DNA from: Megalobrama amblycephala
Taxonomy: Eukaryota > Chordata > Actinopteri > Cypriniformes > Xenocyprididae
Assembly: GCF_018812025.1 (NCBI RefSeq)
Contig: NC_063049.1
Location: forward strand, 3,472,917-3,536,916
DNA length: 64,000 nt
Direction of reading: 5' to 3'
Notes under the pieces: generated by a model
What the model saw: the letters and a program-made list of their open reading frames with translations, nothing else
Databases searched by the model: none
Told to the model about the DNA's origin: nothing
Position numbers and translations under genes: made by a program
Part shown: positions 42,602-54,483 of the stretch, piece after piece
Layout of the letters: each line of letters begins with the position of its first letter
Position numbering within the stretch: position 1 is the first letter of the stretch

Positions 42602-44131
42602 GGTGGAATGGGCGAGCGACCTACAGACTGCACAGGAAATATTTTGAACGCCCAGGAAGATTTTATTGTGGAGATCCGTGTCCAGCGCGCCCCAGTAGGG
42701 GCACTGATTCCACTGAGCGATACAAATGGCGCATTTTGCTGAAAATAGCTTGTGGTAAGTGTAAAAATGAGATCCCCCAGCTCGCGTCTCCTATGGGGGA
42801 AAACAGCACAGATGATTTCGGTGAATCTACTGAATGCGATGCAAAATTCAGAAAATGAAAGGATTCGGGATGAGGAATTATTTGGATTTTTTAAAGTGAC
42901 CTGAAAAGTCACCACAATTAATCTGGCGATTAGAATCAGATGGGGGAAGCAGGGAAAGGAGTGATGATAGATCGATGTCTGCACCTGATAGACTCTGCGC
43001 TCTGATATTGCCGGTGACAGGGGGCGGTTCCAAAGCGATGGCGTTTGGAGGAATGGGCATCGGTGTAGCTGTAAACAAAGAAAATTGTGATTTTGCCTGA
43101 GGGAGAATGTTTTGAGGGAGAAAATCCGGGGCCGACACTGAAAACGGAGGCAGCCTCGCGCTTGAGATGGCACCTGGAGCTTGGGAAGCGACAGGGAAGG
43201 AGAGAGAAGACTGAGGTAGAGAATAAAGCGGCTGGGCCTGTGCCACTAACGGAGGCATCCTCACGCTAGGGGCTGCTGTAGGCCACAGCTGGGGAAAAGG
43301 GTTAGCGAGAGGGGAAGGAGAAGGAAAAGTTGTTCGGGCCTGCGATTCTTGCGGAGGCAACCTCACGTCAGGAGCCGCAGGCCACGAACGTTGAGGAGAA
43401 TTCGAGACAGTGAGCAGTACAGGTTGAGCCTGCCCCGCTAGCGGAGGCAGCCTCACTCTAGGGGGAAGACAACCACTGGTAGAGGCGGGTAATTCCGTAC
43501 GAAGGGCGGTGCTGGAGAAACCCGCGGAAAGAGGCTGAGTAGAAGGAGGAGGGTGCGGCGTAGCAGCGGCGGAATCTGGGGCTCGCCCCAGGCTCGCTGA
43601 AGGCCCGCTGCCCTTACCAGACGATCGGCGTTGAACTGGTCTTGCTGTAGAGGAAGACTGAGTTTGAGAGGTACGTGGTTTTTTACCTTTGCTGCTTGAA
43701 GTCGTTTTCTTAGAGGGAGAAATGGGTTTAAAGGGAGCGCAAGTTGACTGCAGGCTTGAATATAATTTATATAACTCAGATTTATTCATCCGTCTCGAGA
43801 AATGGACATTCGCGCTGATCAGAGCTTGCCTTAATCCCAGCACTGTCCATTTCTCGATTGCAGGAATGGTTGGTTGAGCCATAGAGTAGGAGGATGATGA
43901 TGATGACGATGAGGAAGAAGGTATGTGTCTCACCGGTGGAGGAGAGGGCTGGTCTAGCCGCCTTGGACTATGGATAGTGGAGCGGATAGGCTGACGGCTG
44001 CGCAATGGAGTCGGAGACTCAGCGACAGCACCTGGCGGCGTATGGCTGCTCCTTGGGATGGCGGGGTTCGGCGAAAGAGTCTGAGAATATAGAGACTCAT
44101 CATCGGACGGGAAGAGTTCGATTTCGGACAT
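42598..44131 (-). pseudogene. DIRS Gag with SAP-like motif
   Basis: The ATG at 44131 opens 417 codons to a stop at 42878. Serine/proline-rich N-terminal sequence leads to IEKWTVLGLRQALISANVHF (about residues 92-125), a SAP-like helix-turn-helix. A long P/S/A-rich low-complexity middle follows, with several degenerate repeats ending in LPP. The frame is lost near 42890. FSEFCIAFSRFTEIICAVFP continues in a second frame, and near 42760 the signal returns to the frame of the downstream RT ORF. Gag is therefore broken twice near its C-terminus. Confidence 0.75.
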
Positions 44132-44160
44132 TTTAGGCGAACCTATTCTGGAAACTGTTG

Positions 44161-45179
44161 AGGATCCTTGGGTGAGTTTTGACTGTGATTATATGCAGGC
44201 CTGAACTCATGCCGATTGGGTAGATACGTTGATTACAGATTGTTGACAGCTGGTTGAGATTACGTAATCATTAAGATGATGTAATGATTGGGTAGCTTAT
44301 TTGACTTGTTCCTCCTGAACTACGTTAATGAAACATAATAACAATAGCTTTAAAACTATGTCAACAAATACATGCATGCACAGTTTTGAGGCAGCTTTAA
44401 TAGCATGTTTGGCAATTTCATTTTCAAACGACGGTCATTGCTCGTAGTTTCTATTTCGCTTTTTTAAAGCTATAATAAAGTAATTATGCAGCGCGCGCCG
44501 GCGCATTTGCGCATGCAATTCTTGAGTGCGCGCCACAAGCACAGTAGCCTATAACGGCTGATTGGACAGTCATGTTATTTTTTCTGAGTTTTACCGACAT
44601 AGGCTTACATGATCTCATCTGACCTCTTCTAGCAACATTAAATCCAGGAGAGAAGACAATTCTAGAGAAAATGCATGTTTGATTTACATGGAGCAAAGTT
44701 TGAGCATGCACAGCCGCACTCGCAATATCTGAGCGAGAGCAAATAACGCCACGGAAACTGTCTCAAATTAACTATAATGACGAGAAGAAAGCTGTGTGCG
44801 CTGCAGTCAGAGGTTCTTGATTCTCTAACGACTTTTTATTGGTTAAAATGAATGGAGAGTATCTGAGCTCGAGCATCCACCAGATTTCACTGCATTGAGA
44901 TGCGCGTCCTGGAAACGGGAAGCCTCGTGTGCGGCTTCATATTGCCACTCACCGCATAATAACGAAGTCTCACGCACAAAGATAATAACAGCAGAGACTA
45001 TGCGCAACACGTGAAATAATCAAACCAATAAGTCTAAAAACAGCTGTTGCATTTTATCGCGCAGCATATGCATCAGTGTAAATCAACATAAAAAATAAGA
45101 ATCGCTCAGAAATCTGGGGGGGCCTGCATGTTAATGAGGGGGCCTAGGCCCCCTCAGGCCCCCCATGGCTACGCCACTG
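44161..45179. other. Right part of the hAT element, non-coding
   Basis: No transposase frame. Ends in GGGGGGCCTGCATG and AGGGGGCCTAGGCCCCCT, then the terminal repeat. The G/C-rich block mirrors the left end. Confidence 0.6.
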
Positions 45180-45337
45180 ATGTAAATGTATCCAGAACAA
45201 ACAATAATAATCACTGTGTGCTTGTTTTCATTTGAGGTGTTCCTTGTGCATGTGTGTGACGGAGTTTCCAGGTTCACGTTTTTAGTCCAGTCTGAGTTTT
45301 GGTTCAACGATTTTCACAGTATGTAATGCTTAATTAT

Positions 45338-46232
45338 TAGGGATGCACCCTAATTTTTTTTGTATTTTTTTCGTCCAATCTTTCCGGAAGTGCGCCCGCG
45401 TGCACAGACTTCATTTGTAATCATTCGCGAGCATGTCTTTTGTGTGGAAGTATTTTGAAATCTGTGCGCAGAACGTGAAGATTGCAATCTGCAATGTCTG
45501 CAAAGTTAATCGCGGAGGAACAACAGCGAAGTCATTCGGCACAACAAACTTGATCAGACATTTAAAAGTTCATTACCCGAAAGAACACGATGAGTATCAA
45601 AAGTCTGTTGATAATGCAAAACAGGCAACACCTTCATCCCTCATTCAACCATCAGTGAAATCCGTTATTCTACAAAATCAGTTACAGCCAAGATAGTCCA
45701 AAAGCGCAAGCCATTACAAAGAAAGGAATTTATTGTACTGGATGACCAGCCGTTTTCTGTTGTAGAAGACCAAGGTTTCCGCCGTCTAATGGCACACATG
45801 GATCCGCGATACACACTGCCCAGCAGACGATACTTTTCGGATGTGGCTCTACCCGAAATCTACAATGCTTTGTCAGCTCATGTTCACAGTCTACTTAATT
45901 CTGAGGTCAGATACATTAGTTTTACCACCGATATATGGAGCGCTGATGTGAGCCCAATATCTATGCTGAGTCTGACGGCCCAATATATTGATGCTGATTT
46001 CGAACTACAGAAAGTTCTCTTACATGCACAAGAATTCTCTGGTTCACATACAGCATCTGCGCTTGTCATGGCTTTTGACGAAATGCTTAAAACCTGGAAC
46101 ATTTCCAAAAGCAAAGTGCATGTAATTGTGCATGATAATGCTGCAAACATGCGTAAAGCAATGCAGGATGCTCACCTACCTAACCTGCCTTGTATGGACC
46201 ACACTTATGGGGTCAGATTCCCGCCAATAGTA
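45338..46232 (+). mobile_element. Second hAT element, 3'-truncated
   Basis: TAGGGATGCACCC is a typical hAT terminus. It lies 95 bases upstream of a BED-finger transposase frame in the same orientation. The transposase and the element end abruptly near 46232, where unrelated AT-rich sequence begins. Confidence 0.65.
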
Positions 46233-46256
46233 TTGCGGTCATGGATCAAAAAATAA
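45433..46256 (+). pseudogene. hAT (ZBED-type) transposase, N-terminal half
   Basis: MSFVWKYFEICAQNVKIAIC begins a BED finger (ICNVCK, then IRHLKVHYPKEH) that binds DNA. A frame change near 45685 follows. The second frame gives DDQPFSVVEDQGFRRLMAHM and FTTDIWSADVSPISMLSLTA, with the first catalytic Asp, then VHVIVHDNAANMRKAMQDA. It stops near CMDHT. The RNase H-like core is incomplete and the C-terminal hAT dimerisation region is missing, so it is inactive. It is closest in style to the vertebrate ZBED1/ZBED4 hAT clade. Confidence 0.8.
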
Positions 46257-46550
46257 TAAGCGTGAATCACAAATTTAAAAACACATGTAAAAATATATAG
46301 CACAAACTTAAAAAAAATAATGCAAAATGATCGGAATGGCAAAGAACATGGTCACGGATCAAAATATAATACGCGTAAATCGAAAAATCAAAAGCACATT
46401 TAAAAAAATAACAAGCATGAATCAAAATTTTAAACACATTAAAAATGATATTGCACAAATCTTAAACTTGTGTTTATGCGTTCTTAAAAGTTCTCCTTGC
46501 TTTTATTACTCTTTTCTTTCTGCTCTCTTTACATTTTCTGCTCATATTTT
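46233..46550. other. AT-rich sequence, no gene
   Basis: Contains GGTCATGGATCAAAAAATAA and a diverged second copy of the same block (GGTCACGGATCAAAATATAA) about 120 bases later, a short degenerate tandem repeat. No coding frame. Confidence 0.55.
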
Positions 46551-47273
46551 ACTCTTTTGTGCGCTTGTGCAGTTTTTCTCTTTGCTCTTCTTTCTACGTT
46601 CTGCTCTTGCTTTTCCAAATGTTGCAGTTCGAGTTTCATGTAAATTAGGCCAGGCTTAAGTGCCACCATTGGTCCACTAGTTCTAGATTGACAGCTCCTC
46701 CTCTAGCCAATCAATCGAAGAGAGGAAGATGACATCACTTCAATGCGACTCATGGCTACTGATGCTCACACTCATACAGGAGAAGATAACCATCACAGCT
46801 GGCAATTTCCGAGCTGGGGTAAACTCTTTCTGTTGCAGGACACCGTTATAATGTATATGTACCTGCAACTCGACCTGTCACCAGTATATACTTCTACCTG
46901 GACAATCTTTTATTGTTAAATTTACCATCCTAACGACAACCTGTCACAGTTGTGCCTGTCTGACGATCTATCATTGTTATATTAATCTTTAATATACCTA
47001 CCAATGGACTTGGCACCGTGAAACGCAGCGTCCACCATGCAGCAGCCTCACAACATCACTCTTATGTGTGCCTGGCTCGTCTATACCTGTTATGTTACTG
47101 TTTGATATTTTTAGTATTCATACAATAATATTAATAATAATAATATGCTTGCTTGTTGTCTCTTTTATTCCTGTCTTTTGCACAAGAGAATATAACATAT
47201 GAAACCTACCTTACTGGGCTAATATATTTGCTCGTGAATTACATTTAAAGTAAGATATGCCATGGCAATTGTT

Positions 47274-48241
47274 CAGTAGTTCCCAAACTGGGGTAGCTAC
47301 GTGAGGTGACGGGGGTACGCGAACAAAATGCAGAATTTTGCCGTTCATTTAATTCTTCTCTACATTAAAATAACATTAAAACCGATCATGTATTTTCTAA
47401 CAGGTACAATATGCCATATGACATCCAATCAAAATATCACATCTTTTGCGGTCAAATCTGACAGAGTCCATTTCCACATGCAGCGCACATATGGGTGCAT
47501 ATACAGTATAGGTTGCGTGCGGAGTCTGCAGCCTGAGCAAAACGTGCAACATACTGCCATTCTGTACCTGCAGATTTAGCACTTACTAGCACGAAGAACA
47601 ATAGCCTGGCACAAAACGGGCTTAAATATCAATTTAAGATTCAAACTCTTGATACAAAACATAGCCTACCTTTTATGAGTTCTTGTTTTTAATGTTGATA
47701 ATATTATATGAGCAAGAATGCAAATCCAAATATCCACACAACAGTTCAACAAACAAAGGGGTAATATTAAGTGTTATTCTTCACAGTATTGTCAGTATTT
47801 GCTCTATTTTGCAACGAAAACAACAGCAGGATTACAACACAGCAGTTTTTCGAGAACGAATCTGCAACTTTGAACGAATTGTTCGTGAAAGTCATGATTC
47901 ATTCATAAATACAGCCACTTGCTTCTTTGAATGAATGACTCGATGACTCAGGCATTAAGACAGTGACTTACCGCCATCTACTGGCAGTTTTAGTATTTAA
48001 AATAATCACTTTTCACGTTTTTAGCATTGCATATTTCTCTATTGAACATTTTTTAATTTAAAACATTATTATTGTTGTAAAGGTATTCATAAAGATCAAA
48101 AACTGCACTAGAAAGTCCATTTAGGGGGCAAATATTGTCCCTTAATGGAAAATTTACAATCTAAATGGAAGAGAGGGGGTACGCAGAAGGATGGTAAGTG
48201 TCTCAGGGGGTACTCCACTCTGAAAAGTTTGGAAACCACTG
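47274..48241. mobile_element. hAT-type MITE in the foldback loop
   Basis: Starts CAGTAGTTCCCAAACTGGGG and ends AAAGTTTGGAAACCACTG, imperfect inverted termini of a common fish hAT family. The flanking 8 bases do not match (CAATTGTT and GTTTAGAT), so the ends may have decayed. Confidence 0.6.
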
Positions 48242-48690
48242 GTTTAGATCATTGTATGTTGCTCGTAATAGTAAACTGTGCATATTTTGTCATGTATTGT
48301 TTTCCTGTAAACAGATTTATAGATTTTTTCTTCCATGTACAGTATGTCATTGACACGGGTGTTGGTTTATGAATTTGATCACATTTTAACACTGAGATTA
48401 TAAAATTATAAAGTTAAGCAATAGCCTTCACATCAGTGTTTTCCCCAATATTAGAGCGATTGCAAATGTTTATTGAGCTGTTGTATAAATCAATATAGCT
48501 ATAAGTTAATTTTGAATGTGTTTTTGCACTATTTTAATGAAAGGAGTATCAAACAAAGTCACAGCAGAACAGCTTTTCTTGTCTCTGAGCAACACAGCAG
48601 TGTTTCATTAATGAATTCCTGATTTGAACGAGAAGTTTGAATGAACTTTTCGCCACCTACTGGCCATTTAAATTCATATTTCTATAACAT

Positions 48691-48886
48691 GGATGGGCAA
48701 TGTCAGTCCTGGAGTGCAGATTAGCTTCAACCCTAATCAAACACACCGTAACCAGCTAATCAGTGTGTCTTCAGGATTATTAATACTATAGACAGGTGAG
48801 TTTCTTATTTTATTTGATTTTATCGGGGTTGGAGCTAAACTCTGCAGGACAGCAGCACTCCAGAACTGATGTTGCCTATCCCTGAT
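48691..48886. mobile_element. Short hAT-type MITE
   Basis: GGATGGGCAATGTCAGTCCTGGAG at the left is mirrored by CTCCAGAACTGATGTTGCC at the right. The interior contains AATCAAACACACC and GGAGCTAAACTCTGCAGG, hallmarks of a very abundant fish MITE. Confidence 0.7.
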
Positions 48887-49548
48887 CTATAATTTTGTTT
48901 TTATTTAAAACATTAATCTTATAGTATTGTGCAATTATGTAGTTATGTAATTAAACACAATAAATGTGTGAATAAATCACTGCATATCAAATCCACCTGG
49001 TTTCTGTAACTATCTTCTCTGTAACACTATCGTAGTCAATGCAGAGATGATACATTCAGTCTTAGAATTAATTTACCTATGATCGTTTAACAACAATTAA
49101 GAAGTATATTAGCTACAGTAGCCTTAGCATATTAGCACCATGAGCCAAGTAATATTTTAACACCAAATACCATATATTATGAACATAAAGATTAACAATC
49201 ATAAGTAGACTGCACAATAAAAAGAGTATCTCAAAAAGAGGAATTATTTGTCCATAGGTCAGATAACTTTACAGATTGAAAGTCCTTGTAAAGTTTCAGA
49301 TTAAACTGTTTTCTTCTCCTGTATGAGTGTGAGCATCAGTAGCCATGAGTCGCATTGAAGTGATGTCATCTCCCTCTCTTCGATTGATTGGCTAGAGGAG
49401 GAGCTGTCAATCTAGAACTAGTGGACCAATGGTGGCGCTTAAGCCTGGCCTAATTTACATGAAACTCGAACTGCAACATTTGGAAAAGCAAGAGCAGAAC
49501 GTAGAAAGAAGAGCAAAGAGAAAAACTGCACAAGCGCACAAAAGAGTT

Positions 49549-49669
49549 AAAAACCAATATCAAGAGTTCGATAAATTTTCAATGTTTATGCGCCAAAAGC
49601 GGAACAAAACCTTTTTGGAGTGTGCCACACGTAGGGCTGGGCGATATGGCCAAAAAGTCATATCTTGGT

Positions 49670-49704
<35 letters not shown>

Positions 49705-50417
49705 TATTTCCTTAAAATCTTAATTTAACATCCTGCCTAATGTTGTCCTACAAATATTGTTTATATTGAAAGCTATTAATACAATAGGGAATGTAACCAT
49801 GTAGTCTGGCACACTAATAGGCCCTACGGTATGTGCAAAAAAGAGAAAGTTACTTTACATTCTAACATTGTAACATTACAATCTAAAAATAAAAATAATG
49901 CTTTTTAAAGCAGAAGTTAAATTCACTAGACTAAAAATTTAAATAAAAACAAAAGCACAGACTAATTAGCTATATATACATATATACATATTATTAGTTG
50001 CTGCTATCATAAAAATACACAGCCTACTTGTAGGTTTAAAATTCTACATACGGCACATTTATTATTCAACAAACATTTTATCAAAATGTATATTTTAGTC
50101 CGAATTATGGCGATCCCATTCTATTGAGCTCAGTCTGTTTGGTGCGAATGCGTGTGGCGGCGCTTGTTCACGGAAGTCTATGAAGTTTAGAGGAGAATGA
50201 GATTCGCTAGCAAAAGGTTCCACTCTTGACAGCAAAATGGAAATATTTGTATGACTTTCTAACATTTACAGATGAAGAAATATACCTGTGAAATGTAAGT
50301 TATGCACTGAGGAAAACGCCACATCACAAAAGCGTTAAACAGCGCAAATATCTGTCAGCACATGAATCTGTCAGAGCATCTGACAGGGCAAGCCGCTTTA
50401 AACGATAGGCCTACATG
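49549..50417. other. Repeat-rich, no gene
   Basis: A transposon terminus (TAGGGCTGGGCGATATGG) occurs at 49633, followed by a ~23-A run. The block at 50220-50350 (AACATTTACAGATGAAG, CACTGAGGAAAACGCC) is a paralogue of 59800-59901 and shows the empty TTAA site at 50335-50338. Confidence 0.6.
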
Positions 50418-51139
50418 TTAAAGGGTTAGTTCACCCCAAAATGAAAATTAATTAATTACTCATTAATTACTCATTAATTGTCATTAATTACTCATTAATT
50501 GTCATTAATTACTCACCCTCATGCTGTTCCACACCCGTGGAAAAATCAGTTCATGTGAGTACAGTGGTTCAATATTAATATTATAAAGCAACAAGAATAT
50601 TTTTGGTGCGCCAAAAAAAAAAAAAAAAACGACTTGCATAGTGATGGCCGATTTTAAAACAATGCTTCAGGAAGCATCGGAGCACAAATGAATCAGTGTT
50701 TTGAATCAGCGGTTCGGAGCGCCAAAGTCACGTGATTTCAGCCGTTGGCAGTTTGACACGCGATCTGAATCATGATTCGACACACTGATTCATTTTTGCT
50801 CCGATGCTTCCTGAAGCAGCGTATTGAAATCGGCCATCACTATGTAAGTCGTTATTTTTTTATTTTTTGGCGCACCAAAAATATTCTCGTCACTTTATAA
50901 TATTAATATTGAACCACTGTACTCACATGAACTGATTTAAATATGTTTTTAGTACATTAATGGATCTTGAGAGAGGAAATGACATTGCTCCCTATGCAGG
51001 CCTCACTGAGCCATTGGATTTCAACTAAAATATCTTAATTTGTGTTCCGAAGATTAATGACGGTCTTACGTGTGTGGAACGACATGAGGGTGAGTAATTA
51101 ATGACATTATTTTCATTTTTGGGTGAACTAACCCTTTAA
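50418..51139. mobile_element. Foldback element at a TTAA site
   Basis: TTAA then AGGGTTAGTTCACCCC at the left; the right end is the reverse complement plus TTAA. The whole element is a long palindrome: CAGTTCATGTGAGTACAGTG and AGGAAGCATCGGAGC recur inverted. The left arm carries a short ATTAATTACTC tandem repeat. The terminus resembles that of the Kolobok-type element at 40046, suggesting a related transposase. Confidence 0.75.
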
Positions 51140-51834
51140 CCCCTTAAGACCGGATGGAGCGTCGGCGCTCCCGTTTGCGTGTCTCTCTTTAAAAGCCAAT
51201 AAAAATTGAATCCATATAGGTAGCACAAAAATTCTTTTTGCATACAAAACCAGAGACTTTAAGCTTTCATATCAAGCCTCCAACATGCTTCTGTTGTGTT
51301 GTTTTCACCCTCTAATGAGTCTGAGTAATATGCGTTTACAACAAAAACAGCACAGTCGCTAACTGAATACAAGTATGTCTATTTCACGTGCTCATAACTT
51401 CATGAAATATGCACAGATCATAAAAAATGGCACATTAATATTTAAAACAGATTCTCAAGATTAAAATGAATCCAAAATCAACATAATATATTGCGTTGAT
51501 CACAAGATATTACTCACGGAATGATTTAACATACTTGGCTAAAAACATGTCTCTTATCTTTCCGGGATGCAGTGTGTATCCAATGATCCTGGAACCATCC
51601 ATGTTCGTTTTCCAACGTGGAACAACACAAAATAGATATCATTTTAAAGCTTAGAATCTCATCTTTTTAATGCATCTAACCATTTTGAAAAACTCCTAAC
51701 GAGTGCTGAGAAGCACCTCTAAACCGGAGTTTACCGCCCGTTGGCGCCACCTGGCTGCAGAAAAATGAATAACAATTTTTTAAACTATTCTTTATGCTAT
51801 CACCATGAAATTTGAACCAGATGCAGCTCACATA
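51140..51834. other. Unassigned repeat-like DNA
   Basis: Begins CTTAAGACCGGATGGAGCG, which looks like a transposon edge. Non-coding and otherwise unremarkable. TTGGCGCCACCTGGCTGC at about 51736 is a lone CTCF-like sequence on the minus strand. Confidence 0.45.
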
Positions 51835-52418
51835 TAGCCTGGTAATACCAGACTCTGCTACTTCACTTTGCTTCGTAGACAGAGTCTGGAATGGCATAAT
51901 AGAGAAGTGTTTTCTCTCTCGCTAGGGGGCCCTTGTCTGAAGTTTAAAATCATTGGTTACCCGTAAGCCAATCAGATACGTTTAGTTATGCGCCTGTACA
52001 GCCGCATCGAAGCACAGACATCATGCATCGAACTCAAATCTATGATTGAACTTCCACTGTAAACCTGTTGTAAACACATGATGATGCGAGCGAAATACCG
52101 GAGTGAATGTTTATCAAACACTCTTCTTGTTCTGGCTTCAGTTTGAAAAAGAGTTGAATGTTCTCCATAACAGAGCGAATTGCATCCCGTGTCTCGTTTC
52201 CCATTTCCGCGGTCGTTTCGGTTTTCGATTTCTCTAACCTACAATGTAAAACTCGGCGCTTAGCATCTACGTCACGGCTCTCAGCCCGCCCTCTGTTCTT
52301 TGATTGGCCCGGCTGTTTCCAGACCGGTGGCAAACAGAAAGCTCTGACGCTGTATCAGACTGAGTACAGAAGCGAAATGAAATTGAGCGGAAGTAGGAAG
52401 TCTGACGTAGTCAGGCTA
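51835..52418. mobile_element. 584-bp element with 9-bp target duplications
   Basis: Termini TAGCCTGG and CAGGCTA are flanked by GCTCACATA at 51826-51834 and 52419-52427. On the minus strand, an ORF within 52040-52333 contains MENIQLFFKLKPEQEECLIN, reminiscent of the start of RecQ-like helicases encoded by fish repeats. No helicase motif (Walker A, DEAH) follows. A 9-bp duplication would suit a MuDR- or Merlin-like inserter. Confidence 0.65.
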
Positions 52419-52561
52419 GCTCACATATAGGAGAGCATCACCAAAAAAGAATTTTTAAGCGATCTTATTGTGTTCCTGAGTTATTCCATGTCAAATAAAA
52501 AAAAATAATTTTTACTACAAATCACCAACAACCACCGGTGTTGCGGTGGTGGGGTCCGAGG

Positions 52562-52564
<3 letters not shown>

Positions 52565-52621
<57 letters not shown>
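52565..52621 (+). repeat. Compound (TG)n(TA)n microsatellite
   Basis: About 16 TG followed by about 12 TA dinucleotides. It directly precedes a diverged copy of the hAT interior. Confidence 0.95.
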
Positions 52622-52622
<1 letters not shown>

Positions 52623-54470
52623 CAGGGTGCAATTTGTGAAAAAAACAGAGGGGGGATGAAGTTTTTTTTTTGTTTTTTTTGAAAATTTGTTAACCACAGT
52701 GAAGCTATATACTACGTGTTTGGTCCCATTTATTTTTGATCACAGTGCATACACATTTGTAGAAATATACGTTTACCTCAGATTTCAGTAGATAGAATAT
52801 AAGCTGGGCCATACGCAGGGTTTCATAATTACCGAGGATAATTACAGGATAAAATCCATCATAATCAATATACCCATCATTTTAATTTTTATATTTTAAT
52901 AAGACATTTAATAGCTTCTGATTTCGTCCACATTTTCATTTTTATTCACGAACTTACAGGATAAGCAAATAGGCCTAGCTATGCATTTATTTATACTATA
53001 AAAGAAAGTTGATCAAAGACTAGCTGCGTCACTTTCAGTTTTCATCTTGAACACTTGTCACGGATTGTGAGTGAATGTGATCATCCTTTCCTCTTTACTA
53101 CTGTACAGAACGAAATAAACATGAATGAAAAAAGAATATGTTGAAAGATACAGTATCTTACCGAAATCTGTATCACGTCAGTCATCCGTGTTGCAAACAA
53201 TGTCACGTGACATTATACCTCAGAAAAGCCATTCGTTGACCATAAACTTATAGTCAGCAAGAAAAATAACAAACTTAAATATGCAAGTAAGCATAAGTAA
53301 CTTTATTATTATACAATTTACTTAAACTAGGGTGCTCGTCTGTGTAAACAAGCGCATCGTTTTCATTTTATTCTGGAGAGACTGAACTCGTGCTCTGCTG
53401 CCACACTGGAGCGCGCTCACCACCTACTGGACAGGGGTGGGAATTACAACAAGTTTACATACAAACTAGATAATCTGTCAAAATGACGGACGGGCTGCAG
53501 ATTTTTTCCGTCACTGCTAAAAAACCAATCCGCCTTTTTTGCTTCCGATACCTGGGATTCAGCAATCCATTTCGTTTTGTTTTAAATAGTTTGTTTTATT
53601 TTTCTTGCTGCTGACTATAAGTTTATGGTCAACGAATGGCTTTTCTGAGGTATGTACGTGACATTGTTTACAACACTGATTGAACTGACGCGATACAGAT
53701 TTCGGTAAAATACTGCAACTTTCAACATATTTTTTTATTTTCATGTTTATTTCCCTCTGTAAAGTAGTAAAGAGGAAGAGATGATCACTCACGATTCACT
53801 CACGATCCTCAAAAAGTGTTCAAGATGAAAACTAGAAAGTGATGCAGTCTTTAACTTTTTCATAATATTTGTTTATAAGTTTGTGAATAAATATGAAAAT
53901 GTGGACGAAATCAGAAGCTATTAAATGTCTTATAATTAAAATCTAAAAATTAAAATGATGCATGGTAATAATTATGACGGTATTTTTACGATCATGTCCG
54001 TCTAACGCAACCTCATATCGAAAGTCTAGTGCAACAACTGTAACCCAATAGCTTCACTAGCTTGAGTCCAGCTGATTCCTTCATCCATGACTCATGGCTT
54101 GTTTTTCATGAATGTTTGAGTCATATAACAAACTAAATATATTTATATATAAATATAGGCTATACTATAAAAATTAAAAGACATTTATTTTAAATTTATA
54201 GCGTTTTTTTTTTTTTTTTTTATAAATGAGGCAGCAACATATGATAGATAGGACAGAACAAAAAAAATGCTATTAATCTTTAATTGCGCAAAAGTATTAT
54301 AATATTAACGGCTCCCATACAGAGTGGCACAAAGCGCTTATGCGCATCCCTTGTGCAGAATGATGTCCAGTATTTTCAATTTGGTCCTAAAAAAAGGGGG
54401 TCATCATATCGGGTAGTCTTATATCGGAAGCAATGCTATTTCAAAAATGGCGGTCACAAGTTTCTTTTCA
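52622..54470. repeat. Diverged relative of the hAT interior with a large inverted repeat
   Basis: 52716-52860 aligns with 37420-37570 (GTTTGGTCCCATTTAT, TGTAGAAATA, GTTTACCTCA), so this is a related hAT copy. Arms at ~52860-53275 and ~53590-53985 are imperfect inverted copies, e.g. GCTTCTGATTTCGTCC against GGACGAAATCAGAAGC. No coding frame. Confidence 0.6.
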
Positions 54471-54483
54471 GTCACGGTAACCC

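Larger units (their letters stand above)
37736..44160 (-). mobile_element. DIRS-type tyrosine-recombinase retrotransposon (boundaries approximate)
   Basis: On the minus strand the order is gag, CCCH/CCHC-rich region, RT, RNase H and tyrosine recombinase. There is no integrase and no LTR; this is the DIRS order. A Kolobok-type element splits RT from RNase H. A 95-bp tandem repeat lies beyond the recombinase. Several stops and frame changes make it inactive. DIRS elements leave no target duplication, so the ends are judged only from content. Confidence 0.85.
37181..45179. mobile_element. hAT element (~8 kb), containing a nested DIRS element
   Basis: The ends are CAGTGGCGTAGCCA and its reverse complement TGGCTACGCCACTG, followed inside by G-rich GGGGGGGCC. 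Exact 8-bp duplications flank it. The hAT sequence itself is 37181-~37735 and ~44161-45179, with no recognisable transposase, so it is non-autonomous, about 1.6 kb before the DIRS insertion. Confidence 0.85.
46551..49548. mobile_element. Foldback element with ~236-bp near-identical arms
   Basis: Arms 46551-46786 and 49313-49548 are inverted copies with about two mismatches. Both contain CTAGTTCTAGATTGACAGC and ATTGATTGGCTAGAGGAGG or their complements. The 2.5-kb loop is non-coding and holds two MITEs. The arms end sharply on the outer side at ACTCTTTTG. No transposase is visible. Confidence 0.75.

Noticed and set aside
43087..43877. Plus-strand ORFs opposite the DIRS gag
   Set aside because: They are antisense shadows of the proline/serine-rich gag.
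49429..49728. 99-codon lysine-rich ORF
   Set aside because: It runs from the foldback arm into a poly-A tract; composition explains the frame.
51725..51760. Isolated CTCF-like motif (CAGCCAGGTGGCGCC, minus strand)
   Set aside because: One imperfect match is expected by chance; unlike the array, it is not repeated.
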